The position numbers were made by a program, and so were the translations under genes. A stretch of DNA of 64,000 nt from assembly GCF_009392895.1 (NCBI RefSeq), contig NZ_CP045488.1, forward strand, positions 806,001-870,000, given 5' to 3'. Every line of letters begins with the position of its first letter. Within the stretch, counting starts at the first letter, position 1. The DNA is from Natronorubrum aibiense. GTDB lineage: Archaea > Halobacteriota > Halobacteria > Halobacteriales > Natrialbaceae. Positions 1-8,240 of this stretch are shown here, piece after piece. The notes under the pieces were generated by a model that searched no databases, had not been told where the DNA came from, and saw only the letters and a list, made by a program, of their open reading frames with translations.

Positions 1-1043
1 TCGGTAATCGAGACTGGATACGGTGACGGGGTTGTGCTCGTTCGCTCGCCGGAACCGGTGTCGTACGTGAGCGAAATCGCAACGTTAGTCGACGTCTCGA
101 TCGCGTCGGACGACGACTCGAGACCAAACCGAACCGCTGTTGACTCGCCCGACTCGAGCGTCCCGACGTACGCCGTCGGTGATTCGCTCGACAGAGGTGG
201 CCCGACCTCCAGCGTAGCAACGATACCCGTGATCGTTTCGTTTCCGTCGTTCGTCACCCGTGCTTCGTAGACGGCGTCGCTGTCGACCGGCACGTCGGTC
301 TCGACTGGCGTGATCTCGAGCGGGTGGGCGTCGTCAACGTCGATCCCGAGCACTGATGGGCCACTGGTTTCGGCGGGTTCATCGTCGCCATTGTCATCGT
401 CATCATCGTCGTCGACGCGGTACTGGACGGTCGCGAACAGCGGGTACGTCCCTGAATCGACTCTGGAAGCCGTGACGTCGATGTCGAACTGCTCCGTCTC
501 ACCGTCCTGCAGTTCTTCGAAATAGACCGACTGCGTCGCCTGCGGCGCGGTGGGCGAGCCAAGCGTCACCGACCCGTCCGGCGCTTGGAACGTCACGACG
601 ACGTCAGTCACGTCTTCGTCGCCGTCGTTCGTCACCTCAAGGTCGATCGTCGTCGTATCGCCCGCTCGGACGGATTGATCGTCGTCAATTTCGACGATGA
701 CGTCACCTTCGGGTCCTTGCACCGGAAACGAATCGATCGTCGAGGGCGCTTGGGGGAACTCCTCCGGGACGTCTTCGGTGGGCAATGGCGTCGGGGATTC
801 GTTTTCGGGACGTTGCTCAGGGGGCAACGCCCCGTCGTCGCCTGCGGCGGCCGAGTCGTTCACTTCCGTCTCGTTTCCGGGTTGGTCTTCTTGAACCTGT
901 AGATACCCAGCCGTGGCCGTGTCACTGCTCGCAGCTGCAACGGGTGTCGCGACGCCGCAGAATCCGACGAGGACGAGCACGAGGCAGCCAACAGCGATTC
1001 GGTGTCGCCGACGCTGCTGCGGGGTGGCACCCTCCCTCGTCAT
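1..1043 (-). CDS. Secreted CARDB/COG1361-like protein, C-terminus beyond the window
   Basis: Reading from ATG at 1043 toward the left edge, the frame stays open for about 347 codons with no stop, so the protein is partial. Residues 1-38 form a Sec-type signal: an Arg-rich start, a hydrophobic run and an Ala-rich cleavage zone (PVAAA). An acidic Ser/Pro/Glu linker follows, then at least two beta-sandwich repeats of CARDB/NEW3 type with the recurring pattern 'V-T-N-D-G-(D/N)-E' near residues 130 and 265. A poly-Asp run lies at about residue 206-220. COG1361-type proteins of haloarchaea are exported envelope proteins and often sit beside exporters; here an ABC-2 permease is divergently transcribed 240 bp away. 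The function is unknown. The coding call is firm, the family call moderate. Confidence 0.75.
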   Translation of the reverse strand, partial: MTREGATPQQRRRHRIAVGCLVLVLVGFCGVATPVAAASSDTATAGYLQVQEDQPGNETEVNDSAAAGDDGALPPEQRPENESPTPLPTEDVPEEFPQAPSTIDSFPVQGPEGDVIVEIDDDQSVRAGDTTTIDLEVTNDGDEDVTDVVVTFQAPDGSVTLGSPTAPQATQSVYFEELQDGETEQFDIDVTASRVDSGTYPLFATVQYRVDDDDDDDNGDDEPAETSGPSVLGIDVDDAHPLEITPVETDVPVDSDAVYEARVTNDGNETITGIVATLEVGPPLSSESPTAYVGTLESGESTAVRFGLESSSDAIETSTNVAISLTYDTGSGERTSTTPSPYPVSIT

Positions 1044-1286
1044 TCAGTGGTGAAATGAACGAGCGGTGGATAAATCACACAATCCGTTGCACGGACGAAC
1101 GACCGAGTTACCGGATTCGTATCAACGTAAGTGATCGTTACATCCGCTTTTTGTCTCGAGTATCGCACGCCGGCAGCCCTGTGGGCGGTCAGAGATGCGG
1201 TTCGACGTCCGATACCGACCGCGTTCGTCTCGTGCGCTAATATACAAGGTGCGGGCTCTCGTTAGCCGATACATCCTCTGAGGTCC

Positions 1287-2087
1287 ATGCTCGATATTAC
1301 GTCGTTCGAGGCCGGTCGCCGACTCCGTGGCTCGCTGTTACTGTCCGGTGCGTTGATCGCCTTGATCGTCCTCACGATTGCGCTGTTCCCATCGATTCAG
1401 GAGACCGGTGCCGACCTCGACGCCTACCTCGAGTCGCTCCCGCCCGAAGCGGCACGTGCGTTCGTCGGCAACGTGACCACGCTGACGACGATCGAGGGTT
1501 ATCTCGTCTCGCAACTGTACCAGTTCGGCTGGGTGTTGTTGCTCGCGATCTACTACGCGTACGCTGCCGCGTCGACGATCGCCGGAGAGGTCGAACGCGG
1601 GACGATCGACATGACCCTGACGTTGCCGATCTCCCGCACTCGATTCGTCGTTGGCAAGTTTCTGTCGCTCGTTCCCGGCGTCGTTCTCGTCAACGCGATC
1701 ACGTTCGTTGCGGTTTTGATCGGCGTCGAAGCCGTCGGCGAATCGATCGATGTCGCGGATCTGTTTGCGGTCCACGCCTACTCGATCGCGTACTTGCTGG
1801 CCTGTGCTGGAATCGGGCTGCTCGCTTCCGTCGCGTTCGACTCCGTCCGTCGGGCACAGACCGTCGGTGCTGGTGCTGTCTTCGGTTTGTTCTTGCTCGA
1901 TACGTTCACGTTCGATACCGACTACGACTACCTCGGGGACGTTGCGTTCTCGCGGTATTTCGATCCCGGTGCGATTCTCGTCGACGGCGACATCGCGTGG
2001 ACGGATCTTTCGGTGCTCCTGATCGCTGTCGTCGTCCTTCTCGTCATCTGCAGCGAGTTCTTCGAGCGCCGTGACCTCTCCGGCTAG
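1287..2087 (+). CDS. ABC-2 type transporter permease
   Basis: The 266-residue integral membrane protein has about six hydrophobic segments (near residues 18-36, 70-92, 128-150, 160-180, 185-207 and 240-258). Between the second and third is the 'AGEVERGTIDMTLTLPISR' region typical of ABC-2/NatB-like permeases of the ABC export family (COG1277). Such permeases pair with a separate ATPase, but no ATPase gene is adjacent in this window: the neighbours are the divergent secreted protein and a TnpB remnant. The partner gene may therefore have been displaced or lie elsewhere. The substrate is not predictable. ATG at 1287 gives the usual short cytoplasmic N-terminus. Confidence 0.85.
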   Translation: MLDITSFEAGRRLRGSLLLSGALIALIVLTIALFPSIQETGADLDAYLESLPPEAARAFVGNVTTLTTIEGYLVSQLYQFGWVLLLAIYYAYAAASTIAGEVERGTIDMTLTLPISRTRFVVGKFLSLVPGVVLVNAITFVAVLIGVEAVGESIDVADLFAVHAYSIAYLLACAGIGLLASVAFDSVRRAQTVGAGAVFGLFLLDTFTFDTDYDYLGDVAFSRYFDPGAILVDGDIAWTDLSVLLIAVVVLLVICSEFFERRDLSG

Positions 2088-2120
2088 TCCGGATATTCTC
2101 GAGCGGTACACGGTGAACTA

Positions 2121-2164
2121 CCCCACCCTACTCGCTCGCTTGCGCTCGCTCCTTGAGGGTGGGG
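2121..2164 (-). repeat. Right-end hairpin of an IS200/IS605-type TnpB element
   Basis: A nine-base arm at 2121-2129 (CCCCACCCT) pairs perfectly with 2156-2164 (AGGGTGGGG). The enclosed GC-rich bases can fold further. It overlaps the stop region of the tnpB remnant, where haloarchaeal TnpB elements carry the conserved 3' hairpin that ends the guide RNA (omega RNA). This end appears intact although the gene's 5' half is lost. Confidence 0.6.
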
Positions 2165-2841
2165 CTTCCTGCTTCCATGACGCGCTTTGCAGGAACCGAA
2201 GTGGTTCCTGTAGGGAGCACAGTCTCCACAGGCATTGATTCGGAGCGTCCCGCTCCTACCTGCTTGATACCGCGAGAAAGAATGTTCCATGCCGCGTTCC
2301 AGTCCCGGTCTGCCGTGAAGCCACAGGAGGGACAGGAGTGTTCCCGGACCCACAGCGGTTTGTCGGTCGAGACACCGCACGCCGCACACTCTTTGGTCGT
2401 TCCAGCCGGATCGACGGCGACGAAGTGCGTTCCCTCGCGCTCGCACTTGTACTCGAGCATTCTGAGGAACGTTCCCCACGCTGCTCCGGCACGGTTCCGA
2501 GAGTTCCCGTCAAGTTCGACGAGACCTTTCGCGTCAAGGTCTTCGACCGCGACGAGATCGTACTCTCGAGCGTAGAAGTTCGAGAGTTTGTGCAAGAAAT
2601 CTCGGCGCTTATTCTTCAGGTCGGCGTGGCACTCGGCAACCCGACGGCGTTGCTTCTCGTAGTTGTTCGATCCGTGCTTTTTGCGCGAGAGTTTTCGTTG
2701 CTCACGCTCGAGTTGGTCGCGTTCGTCCGAGAGGTCAACCGATTCAATCGCGTGTTCGTCGGTGTCGTGTGCATACTTCAGGATGCCCACGTCGATGCCG
2801 ACGACGTTCTTCAGTGAGTTGGGCTTTTGCGGTGGCTCTCT
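2128..2841 (-). pseudogene. TnpB (IS200/IS605-type, IS1341 group), N-terminally truncated
   Basis: The reading frame encodes the C-terminal half of a haloarchaeal TnpB. It holds the first RuvC motif (VVGIDVGILKYAHD), the VAVEDLDAKGL motif with its catalytic Glu, the CAAC...CPSC zinc finger, and the final DRDWNAAWN motif with the last catalytic Asp. The usual roughly 170-residue N-terminal segment is absent. Upstream of codon 2826 the homology fades and no Met start exists before an in-frame stop near 2947; the longest annotated-looking ORF begins at an internal GTG (2790). All catalytic residues are present, but with no N-terminal RNA-binding region the protein is probably inactive. No tnpA is present. 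The neighbouring binding-protein gene begins 140 bp upstream, so the missing half was probably lost by deletion. Confidence 0.85.
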
Positions 2842-2982
2842 GTCGACTGTTCTCCTCGTTGGCTTTGTCGGGGTTCTTACTCCTTGAGACGATACTTTCC
2901 TGTGTACTGATTCAGGGCGATGACACTCTCCCTGACCACCGGAAAGCTACTTTAGGAGCCTTGGAGGGAGTTGAGATGGAGG

Positions 2983-4311
2983 ATGTCGCGAAGGTCACAC
3001 GCGAGTAGACGGGAGCGAAGTAACACGAATCGCCGACGGTTTTTGAAAGCGGTTGGGGGAGCGGGCGTCGCCGGCCTAGCGGGCTGTCTGGGTGGCGAGT
3101 CGACGGTAACCGCCACCGCTTCCGAAGCGAGCGATAGCAGCGACGAAGACGATGGAGGTGACGAGCCGTCGACGGACACGATCACGCTCGGCGGCTCGAT
3201 GAGTCTCTCCGGTGACCGCTCCGATATCGGACGGCTGTACGCGGACGCATACGAACTGACCGTCGGCCGTATTAACGACGCTGGCGGCGTCGAAGCTGGC
3301 GACGGTATCCCCTACGAGCTAGAGCTAGTCCTGCGAGACGACGAGAGCGACCCCTCGAGGAGCGAAGTCATCTACCAGAACCTCGTCGATCAGGCGGGGA
3401 TCGACTATCTGGTAGGGCCGTACTCGAGTGCGATTACACTGTCGACCAGTGACGTTGCGGCGAACGCCGAGCGGCCGATGGTCGCGGGTGGCGGCGCCAG
3501 CAGCCAGATCTTCGAGCGCGACAACGAGTGGATTGTCAGCCTGTTACCGGCAGCCGACACGTACGCCACCACGAGCATCGAGATGACGATGGCACAGCCA
3601 GATCCACCATCCTCGGCGGCGATCTTGGCCAAAGCGGATCCGTTCAACCAAGACACTGCGGAGGGAGCGCGCGGAATCTTGCAGTCGGCGGGAATCAACG
3701 TCGTCGTCGACGAGACGATCACTGCTGAGACGACCGACCTATCGACGTCCCTCGCGCTCGTTGAGGATGCCGACGCGGATGTCCTCCTTCTGAACGGCTA
3801 TCAAGAAGATGCGGTGATCGCGGCCGAACAATTAGCGAGCGAGAACGTTGACGTCGATATGGCGTGGGCGCCGGGCACCAACCTCACTGACTCGTTCAGA
3901 GAACAGACCGGGGAGAACGGCGACTACTGGTACGGCCCGTCGCCGTGGGCGACCACTGTCGACTCCGCGGACGACGTCTTTGGATCGACGAGCGAGTTTA
4001 TTTCGGCCATCGAGAACGAGTACGGGTACGAACCCGACTACCACAGTGCGGCCGCCAGCGCCGTCGTCCAGACGTTCCAGCGCGCGTTCACGGCCGTCGA
4101 CGAGCTGACGCCGGGAACCGTGCGCAACGCCATCCGTGGTGTCCAGTTCGACAGCCTTTACGGCCCCGTCCAATTCGACGAGGACGGCGCCATCCTGAGA
4201 GACATGGTCGTCTATCAGTGGCAGCCAGAGGCGGGCAGACAGCTCGTGTGGCCGGAACAGGTCAGTGAAGCCAACTCCATCTATCCAATGCCGAACTGGG
4301 ACGCACGATGA
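2983..4311 (+). CDS. Branched-chain amino acid/amide-type ABC substrate-binding lipoprotein
   Basis: The 442-residue protein begins with a twin-arginine signal (NRRRFLKAVGG) and a lipobox ending in GLAGC, so it is expected to be exported by Tat and lipid-anchored. A Ser/Asp/Glu-rich linker follows, then a periplasmic-binding-protein type I (LivJ/urea-amide) fold. That fold is indicated by 'ITLGGSMSLSGDRSDIGR', 'GGVEAGDGIPYELELVLRDDESDP' and 'YLVGPYSSAITLSTS'. ATG at 2983 is preferred over an in-frame TTG at 2971 because it gives a normal Tat n-region. LivJ proteins work with LivHMGF; none of those genes is next to it, so it is an orphan here. It could also have a sensory role. The family call is firm, the ligand unknown. 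Confidence 0.88.
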   Translation: MSRRSHASRRERSNTNRRRFLKAVGGAGVAGLAGCLGGESTVTATASEASDSSDEDDGGDEPSTDTITLGGSMSLSGDRSDIGRLYADAYELTVGRINDAGGVEAGDGIPYELELVLRDDESDPSRSEVIYQNLVDQAGIDYLVGPYSSAITLSTSDVAANAERPMVAGGGASSQIFERDNEWIVSLLPAADTYATTSIEMTMAQPDPPSSAAILAKADPFNQDTAEGARGILQSAGINVVVDETITAETTDLSTSLALVEDADADVLLLNGYQEDAVIAAEQLASENVDVDMAWAPGTNLTDSFREQTGENGDYWYGPSPWATTVDSADDVFGSTSEFISAIENEYGYEPDYHSAAASAVVQTFQRAFTAVDELTPGTVRNAIRGVQFDSLYGPVQFDEDGAILRDMVVYQWQPEAGRQLVWPEQVSEANSIYPMPNWDAR

Positions 4312-4377
4312 GTTGTTCCGGGGCTCGACCTCGACGGATGGGACCATCTGACGGTCGTCGATAGGTATGAGACAAGT

Positions 4378-4977
4378 ATGAGTCAGGCACTACCCGAGGC
4401 GTGGTTCGCCATTGACACGCGGAACAATGCCGTGATTACGTGGATACTCGTCGCACTCCTCACGATCACAGTCGTTGCGAACCTCTTCGTCGGCTACGTT
4501 CTCGGGGCCGCGTTCGCAGCTATCGCGACGGTGACCGCGGTCGTGCCACCGCTGGTTGCCCGTTCGTGGTCGCACACGCTTCCGTGGCCACTCCTCGCCG
4601 TCGCGTCGCTTCCGCTCGTCCTCGGACCACTCCAGCCAGCGTTCCTCGGCCAGTTTTTCATCGGTGTCGGCGTCGCGGTGCTCAGCATGCTCGTCGTCAG
4701 CACGCTCCAACTCACGACGATGATTCGGATGACGCCCGCCTTCGCCGTGTTCTTCGTCTGTCTCACCACGCTCGCCGTCGCCGGATTCTGGTCGGTCGGC
4801 TCGGCGTTCAGTGCGGCCTATCTCGGCGGCACGTTCGTCAAGACGAACGATGAACTCATGCTGGTCTTCAGTGTCGCGCTCGTCGCGGGACTCGTTTCGG
4901 GCCTCTCCTTCTGGCTGTACTTCCGGTGGCGACTCCGACGCGAACAGTCTCCCTCACGAGAGGTGGAACCGACGTGA
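4378..4977 (+). CDS. Uncharacterised multi-pass membrane protein
   Basis: The 199-residue, strongly hydrophobic protein has five or six predicted membrane spans and a short basic C-terminal tail (RWRLRREQ). No family motif is recognised with confidence. Its stop codon overlaps the GTG start of the next membrane protein (GTGA), so the two are almost certainly co-transcribed and may act together. It starts 66 bp after the binding-lipoprotein gene and could belong to the same transcript. Nothing in it resembles an ABC permease: no EAA-type loop is visible. Confidence 0.75.
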   Translation: MSQALPEAWFAIDTRNNAVITWILVALLTITVVANLFVGYVLGAAFAAIATVTAVVPPLVARSWSHTLPWPLLAVASLPLVLGPLQPAFLGQFFIGVGVAVLSMLVVSTLQLTTMIRMTPAFAVFFVCLTTLAVAGFWSVGSAFSAAYLGGTFVKTNDELMLVFSVALVAGLVSGLSFWLYFRWRLRREQSPSREVEPT

Positions 4978-5627
4978 CGATCCGCGAGCGGTTGAGACCC
5001 ATCGGCAAACGGGATGCCCTACTCGTCCGCCTACTCCAACTTCTCATGATCGCAATTCTCGTGACTGGATTTTGGTTTGGGAGTTTGGGTATAGTGGTCA
5101 ATGCGTCTCTCGGTCTTCTCGTCTCACAACTCCCCGCCCTCTTCAGGCGCCGTTACGGGTTCACGATGAACGTCGGACTCGTCCTCTGGATCACGGTCCC
5201 GATGGTCCTCCACGCGCTCGGGACAGTACCGTTGCCCGGGCTCGGCTTTCTGACGCCGTACCAAGCCGTCTGGTGGTGGGACCACCTGACCCACGCGTTC
5301 TCTTCCTCGCTCGTGGCAGGCGTCGGTTACGCGACCGCTCGAGCACTGGACATACACACCGACGCCGTCAATTTTCCGCCGAAATTTCTGTTCGTGTACC
5401 TTCTCATCTTCATGATGGCGTTCGGTGTCATCTGGGAGCTCTACGAGTTCTACGTCACCATCGCAGCGCAACTCCTCGGTATACCCGGAATTCTCACGCA
5501 GTACGGTCTCGAAGACACCGTTCTCGATCTCACGTACGACCTGCTCGGTGCCCTGCTCGTCTCCGTTCTCGGAACCGCCTACCTCACGGACGTTTCGAAC
5601 CAGCTAGCCGACCTATTTGGCACTTAA
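4974..5627 (+). CDS. YjdF/DUF2238-like membrane protein
   Basis: The 217-residue protein has about six spans. It carries the motif 'VWWWDHLTHAFSSSLVAG', with a WDxxxH pattern in a span, and 'VIWELYEFY' in a later span. This pairing of a D-x-x-x-H helix with a W-E-x-x-E/F helix resembles the DUF2238 (YjdF) membrane family. An upstream in-frame ATG (4926) exists, but GTG 4974 overlaps the previous stop by four bases in the way coupled haloarchaeal genes usually do, so it is preferred. The conserved Asp, His and Glu could bind a metal or form an active site in the membrane; this is inference. Function unknown. Confidence 0.7.
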   Translation: MTIRERLRPIGKRDALLVRLLQLLMIAILVTGFWFGSLGIVVNASLGLLVSQLPALFRRRYGFTMNVGLVLWITVPMVLHALGTVPLPGLGFLTPYQAVWWWDHLTHAFSSSLVAGVGYATARALDIHTDAVNFPPKFLFVYLLIFMMAFGVIWELYEFYVTIAAQLLGIPGILTQYGLEDTVLDLTYDLLGALLVSVLGTAYLTDVSNQLADLFGT

Positions 5628-5696
5628 GCATCCTGACGACTCAAACCGTTCCTTCTGTGTGCGCTGGAAAACGAAACGGTACGCGGATTCCGATCG

Positions 5697-6026
5697 TTAA
5701 TCCCGCAGGATGCGATTGTACAACGAAGCGAGGAGATATCCACTGGTAAATCCGTCCATAAACGCCCAGCCGGCACCGATGATGAGCCCGGACCGGCTCT
5801 CATTGAAGCCGCGGTACATGTCTGCGAGTAGCTGTTCCCACCGTTTTCCCCATCCCACCCGAGCAGTGAGACCGATTGCCGCCACTGCGCCAGCCCAGAA
5901 TATTCCACACGCCAACCCGAACGCATTTGGTTCCAGTCGAGATGGCTCTGAAATCGTGGTTCGGGGCGGTTCTTGCATCGTCTCGGAATCCGATCCTTTC
6001 GCTTTGGTTTTGATCCAGTTACTCAT
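5697..6026 (-). CDS. Small membrane protein of the haloarchaeal 'holin-like' family
   Basis: The 109-residue protein has a hydrophilic, Lys/Ser/Thr-rich N-terminal third. Two hydrophobic segments follow (about residues 36-55 and 80-103) that flank a 'GWGKRWEQLLADMYRGF' amphipathic loop. This arrangement matches small haloarchaeal proteins that databases label phage-holin-like. No lysis gene or prophage signal lies nearby, so the name should not be taken as proof of a phage origin. It is convergent with the preceding membrane gene. Confidence 0.6.
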   Translation of the reverse strand: MSNWIKTKAKGSDSETMQEPPRTTISEPSRLEPNAFGLACGIFWAGAVAAIGLTARVGWGKRWEQLLADMYRGFNESRSGLIIGAGWAFMDGFTSGYLLASLYNRILRD

Positions 6027-6568
6027 ACGAACACCTCTCGAGCCGTGATAGCGGGACAGTCACAATCGGCTCACACTGACGCACGGCAACCCCCTATATA
6101 ATACTATGACGATATTGTCGGATTAATTACTGCCAGTCTGACGGTGCGGCTCGATGTTTTGTAACCCACCTCCGGGGAGGTATCGTCATCGTTCACCGAG
6201 GAGAAAGCCCACGACTTCAGTCGTGTGGAGGATGTCAATCCGTACTGACCGAGCTACCCTATCAGGTATCGAGAAAGAATCCGTACTACATTCACGCTGC
6301 GTATTCAGCACGACCGCTGAGATCTATCACCATTTGAGGATTTTGACGAGAGCATTTCGTATATCTCGGCTGGAAACCTGCGTAGTCCTATACTGTTTAT
6401 CAGGGCGGTCAACAAATGCTGTTGTAACGACACCATGCAACGTGGCCTCTCACGCGACGACTCGGGTAGTAGTCTTGCAGGCCGTCCCGACGCAAACGGT
6501 GACGGCACTGTCCTCCAGATCACGGCACGAACGCATCTGAAAATACTGTCAACACGACATTCGGAGCC
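6027..6568. other. Intergenic region with a solo TnpB-element end, otherwise no gene seen
   Basis: About 540 bases separate the holin-like gene and the TauE/SafE gene. It is less GC-rich than its surroundings near 6090-6130 and 6380-6440. It contains the hairpin described at 6203-6237. Open frames in it lack haloarchaeal codon bias and recognisable motifs. A weak promoter for the TauE gene may lie just upstream of 6569. Confidence 0.5.
6203..6237 (+). repeat. Solo right end resembling an IS200/IS605 TnpB element
   Basis: The sequence GAAAGCCCACGACTTCAGTC continues as GTGTGGAGGATGTCA. It holds a seven-base stem (CACGACT at 6210-6216 with AGTCGTG at 6219-6225) in the arrangement found at the 3' end of haloarchaeal TnpB elements. 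No tnpB remains beside it. A near-identical hairpin core occurs at 49250-49265. Confidence 0.55.
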
Positions 6569-7585
6569 GTGGACCAACCAGTAGACGAACCGGATACGGG
6601 ACCAAAGGCCACGCAGATCCCGCCCGAAGCGCCACCTCGCCAGATCGGTATCGAAGCGGAAGCACTGGATCGCAAGCAGACGGCACTCGAACGGATGCGG
6701 TTGCCGAGACCGGTGCTTCGGCGTTTTGCACTGCTCGGAGTACTATATGTCGTGCTAGTGGGCGGGTTGGCACTCACATTTGACAGCGGACCGCGACGAC
6801 TCTCGCTCGTGCCGGTCGTCGTAGTACTTGCGTTCGCCTTCCAGACGGCGGATTCGGCGGCTGGGATGGGGTTCGGAACGGGACTGGCTCCGCTGTTGTT
6901 CGTCCTCGGCTACGAGCCGCTGCAAATCGTCCCCGTGTTGTTGCTGTCCCAGACGCTCATGGGCCTCGTTGCCGGCGCCGTCCATCACGACATCGACAAC
7001 GTCACGTTTTCGCTCCGGCCGCTCAATGACGAGACGAAACTGCTGTTCTTGCTCGTCGGGATCGGTTCCGTCGCCGTCCTCGGCTCGGTCGTGCTCACGT
7101 ATTTCACGCTCGAACTCTCCGACGTGATCATCGAGTCGTACGTTTCGTTCCTCGTGTTGACAATGGGGGTCGTGGGACTGCTGCGCGCGAGACTGCGGAC
7201 GAGAATCGAATACCGACCACGACGGCTCGCCGCGTTCGCGCTGCTGGCCGGGGTGAACAAGGGTATCGGTGGCGGCGGCTACGGCCCCGTCGTCACGCTG
7301 GGACAGATCCTCTCCGGCGTGTACGAAAAAAGCGCCGTTGCGATCACGACGCTCGCGGAGGGAATAGTCTCGATCACCGGGATCGCCACGTTCTTTATCC
7401 TCTTTTCGTACGGCGTCCCGGTCGACCTCCAGCTGTTGCCTTCTATTTTCGCTGGTGGCTTTCTCGCGGCGATCGTTGGCCCCTACGCGGTTCGAGTCGT
7501 TCCGAATTCGGTTTGGCGCTATCTCATTCCGATCTACGCGTTCGGTATCGGCCTCATCGGACTGCTTTTCGGGGTGGACGTGTGA
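6569..7585 (+). CDS. TauE/SafE (TSUP) family anion permease
   Basis: The 338-residue membrane protein has a cytoplasmic N-terminal tail of about 45 residues and eight or so spans. Two related halves carry the family signatures 'AAGMGFGTGLAPLLFVLGY' and 'GVNKGIGGGGYGPVVTLGQI'. The TSUP family (COG0730) exports sulfite, sulfoacetate and related anions. The GTG at 6569 is used because no ATG occurs before the first span without losing the tail. An OsmC-type protein and a SLAC1/TehA channel follow within 1.7 kb, which favours a role in sulfite or thiol stress. This substrate assignment is inference. Confidence 0.88.
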   Translation: MDQPVDEPDTGPKATQIPPEAPPRQIGIEAEALDRKQTALERMRLPRPVLRRFALLGVLYVVLVGGLALTFDSGPRRLSLVPVVVVLAFAFQTADSAAGMGFGTGLAPLLFVLGYEPLQIVPVLLLSQTLMGLVAGAVHHDIDNVTFSLRPLNDETKLLFLLVGIGSVAVLGSVVLTYFTLELSDVIIESYVSFLVLTMGVVGLLRARLRTRIEYRPRRLAAFALLAGVNKGIGGGGYGPVVTLGQILSGVYEKSAVAITTLAEGIVSITGIATFFILFSYGVPVDLQLLPSIFAGGFLAAIVGPYAVRVVPNSVWRYLIPIYAFGIGLIGLLFGVDV

Positions 7586-7611
7586 CGTCGTTCTCCGTTT
7601 CCGAACGAACG

Positions 7612-8004
7612 CTAGAACGCGTCAGTCTCGACGGTAATGTCGGCGTGGAGCCCCTCACGAAGCGCTGCGTGAACGTGACAGAGCTCTTCGCCGCGTGCGA
7701 TTAGCTCGTCGGGCTCCTCAACGTCCGCTTCGATGGAGAGCACGAATTCGATCGCCTCGAGGTGGTCTTCGTCGTCCAGCGTTGCCTCCGCGTCGATCGT
7801 CATTCGACCGAGGTCGTCGTAGCCGGCTTTCCGTGCACCGAGGCGGACGGCAGGGAGGAAACACGACGCGTAGTCGGCGACGAGCACCGCGTTCGGGTTC
7901 GGTCCCGTCTGTTCCATCGGGTCGATCTCGAGTGTGAAGTCGCCGACGTCGCTTTGCGTTTCGTATCCGTCCTCGCTGGTCGTCGTCAGGGCAATATCGT
8001 CCAT
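7612..8004 (-). CDS. OsmC/Ohr-family peroxiredoxin-like protein
   Basis: The 130-residue protein has the OsmC fold pattern: an N-terminal beta region, then 'MEQTGPNPNAVLVADYASCFLPAVR' split over the helix that carries the first Cys, and a second Cys in 'EELCHVHAALREGL'. OsmC/Ohr proteins reduce organic hydroperoxides with a Cys pair. Here the second site reads CHV where a CP motif is common, so the peroxidatic activity is not certain. The start at ATG 8004 removes a 34-residue upstream extension that lacks codon bias. It is convergent with the TauE gene (26 bp apart). Confidence 0.82.
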   Translation of the reverse strand: MDDIALTTTSEDGYETQSDVGDFTLEIDPMEQTGPNPNAVLVADYASCFLPAVRLGARKAGYDDLGRMTIDAEATLDDEDHLEAIEFVLSIEADVEEPDELIARGEELCHVHAALREGLHADITVETDAF

Positions 8005-8240
8005 TTCTGTATTGTGTAATTCACACCATATCATGAAATGGCTTGTGACTCGCTCGAGTATAAATACGGCGTGGATACGATTAAGACTCGACACTATTTC
8101 AGGCACGAATCAGCAACTAATCGTCGTTCTATGTGACTGTAGCGGTGAATACGTTCTAGATTATTAGAACTGTGATGATAGTGTCCAGTCGGCACGTTCA
8201 AATACTACGCTGAGTAGTTACTACTATATCGAACAATACT

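Noticed and set aside
1338-2111. 257-codon minus-strand frame
   Set aside because: Antisense to the ABC-2 permease, with a highly charged composition typical of antisense shadows.
2883-2945. Short out-of-frame peptide (VIALNQYTGKYRLKE) upstream of the TnpB remnant
   Set aside because: It reads well but is only about 24 codons between stops and I cannot tie it to a family; it may be a piece of the lost TnpB or of another gene.
5697-6026. Prophage suggested by the holin-like protein
   Set aside because: No integrase, capsid, terminase or lysin gene is present; the holin label rests on family naming only.
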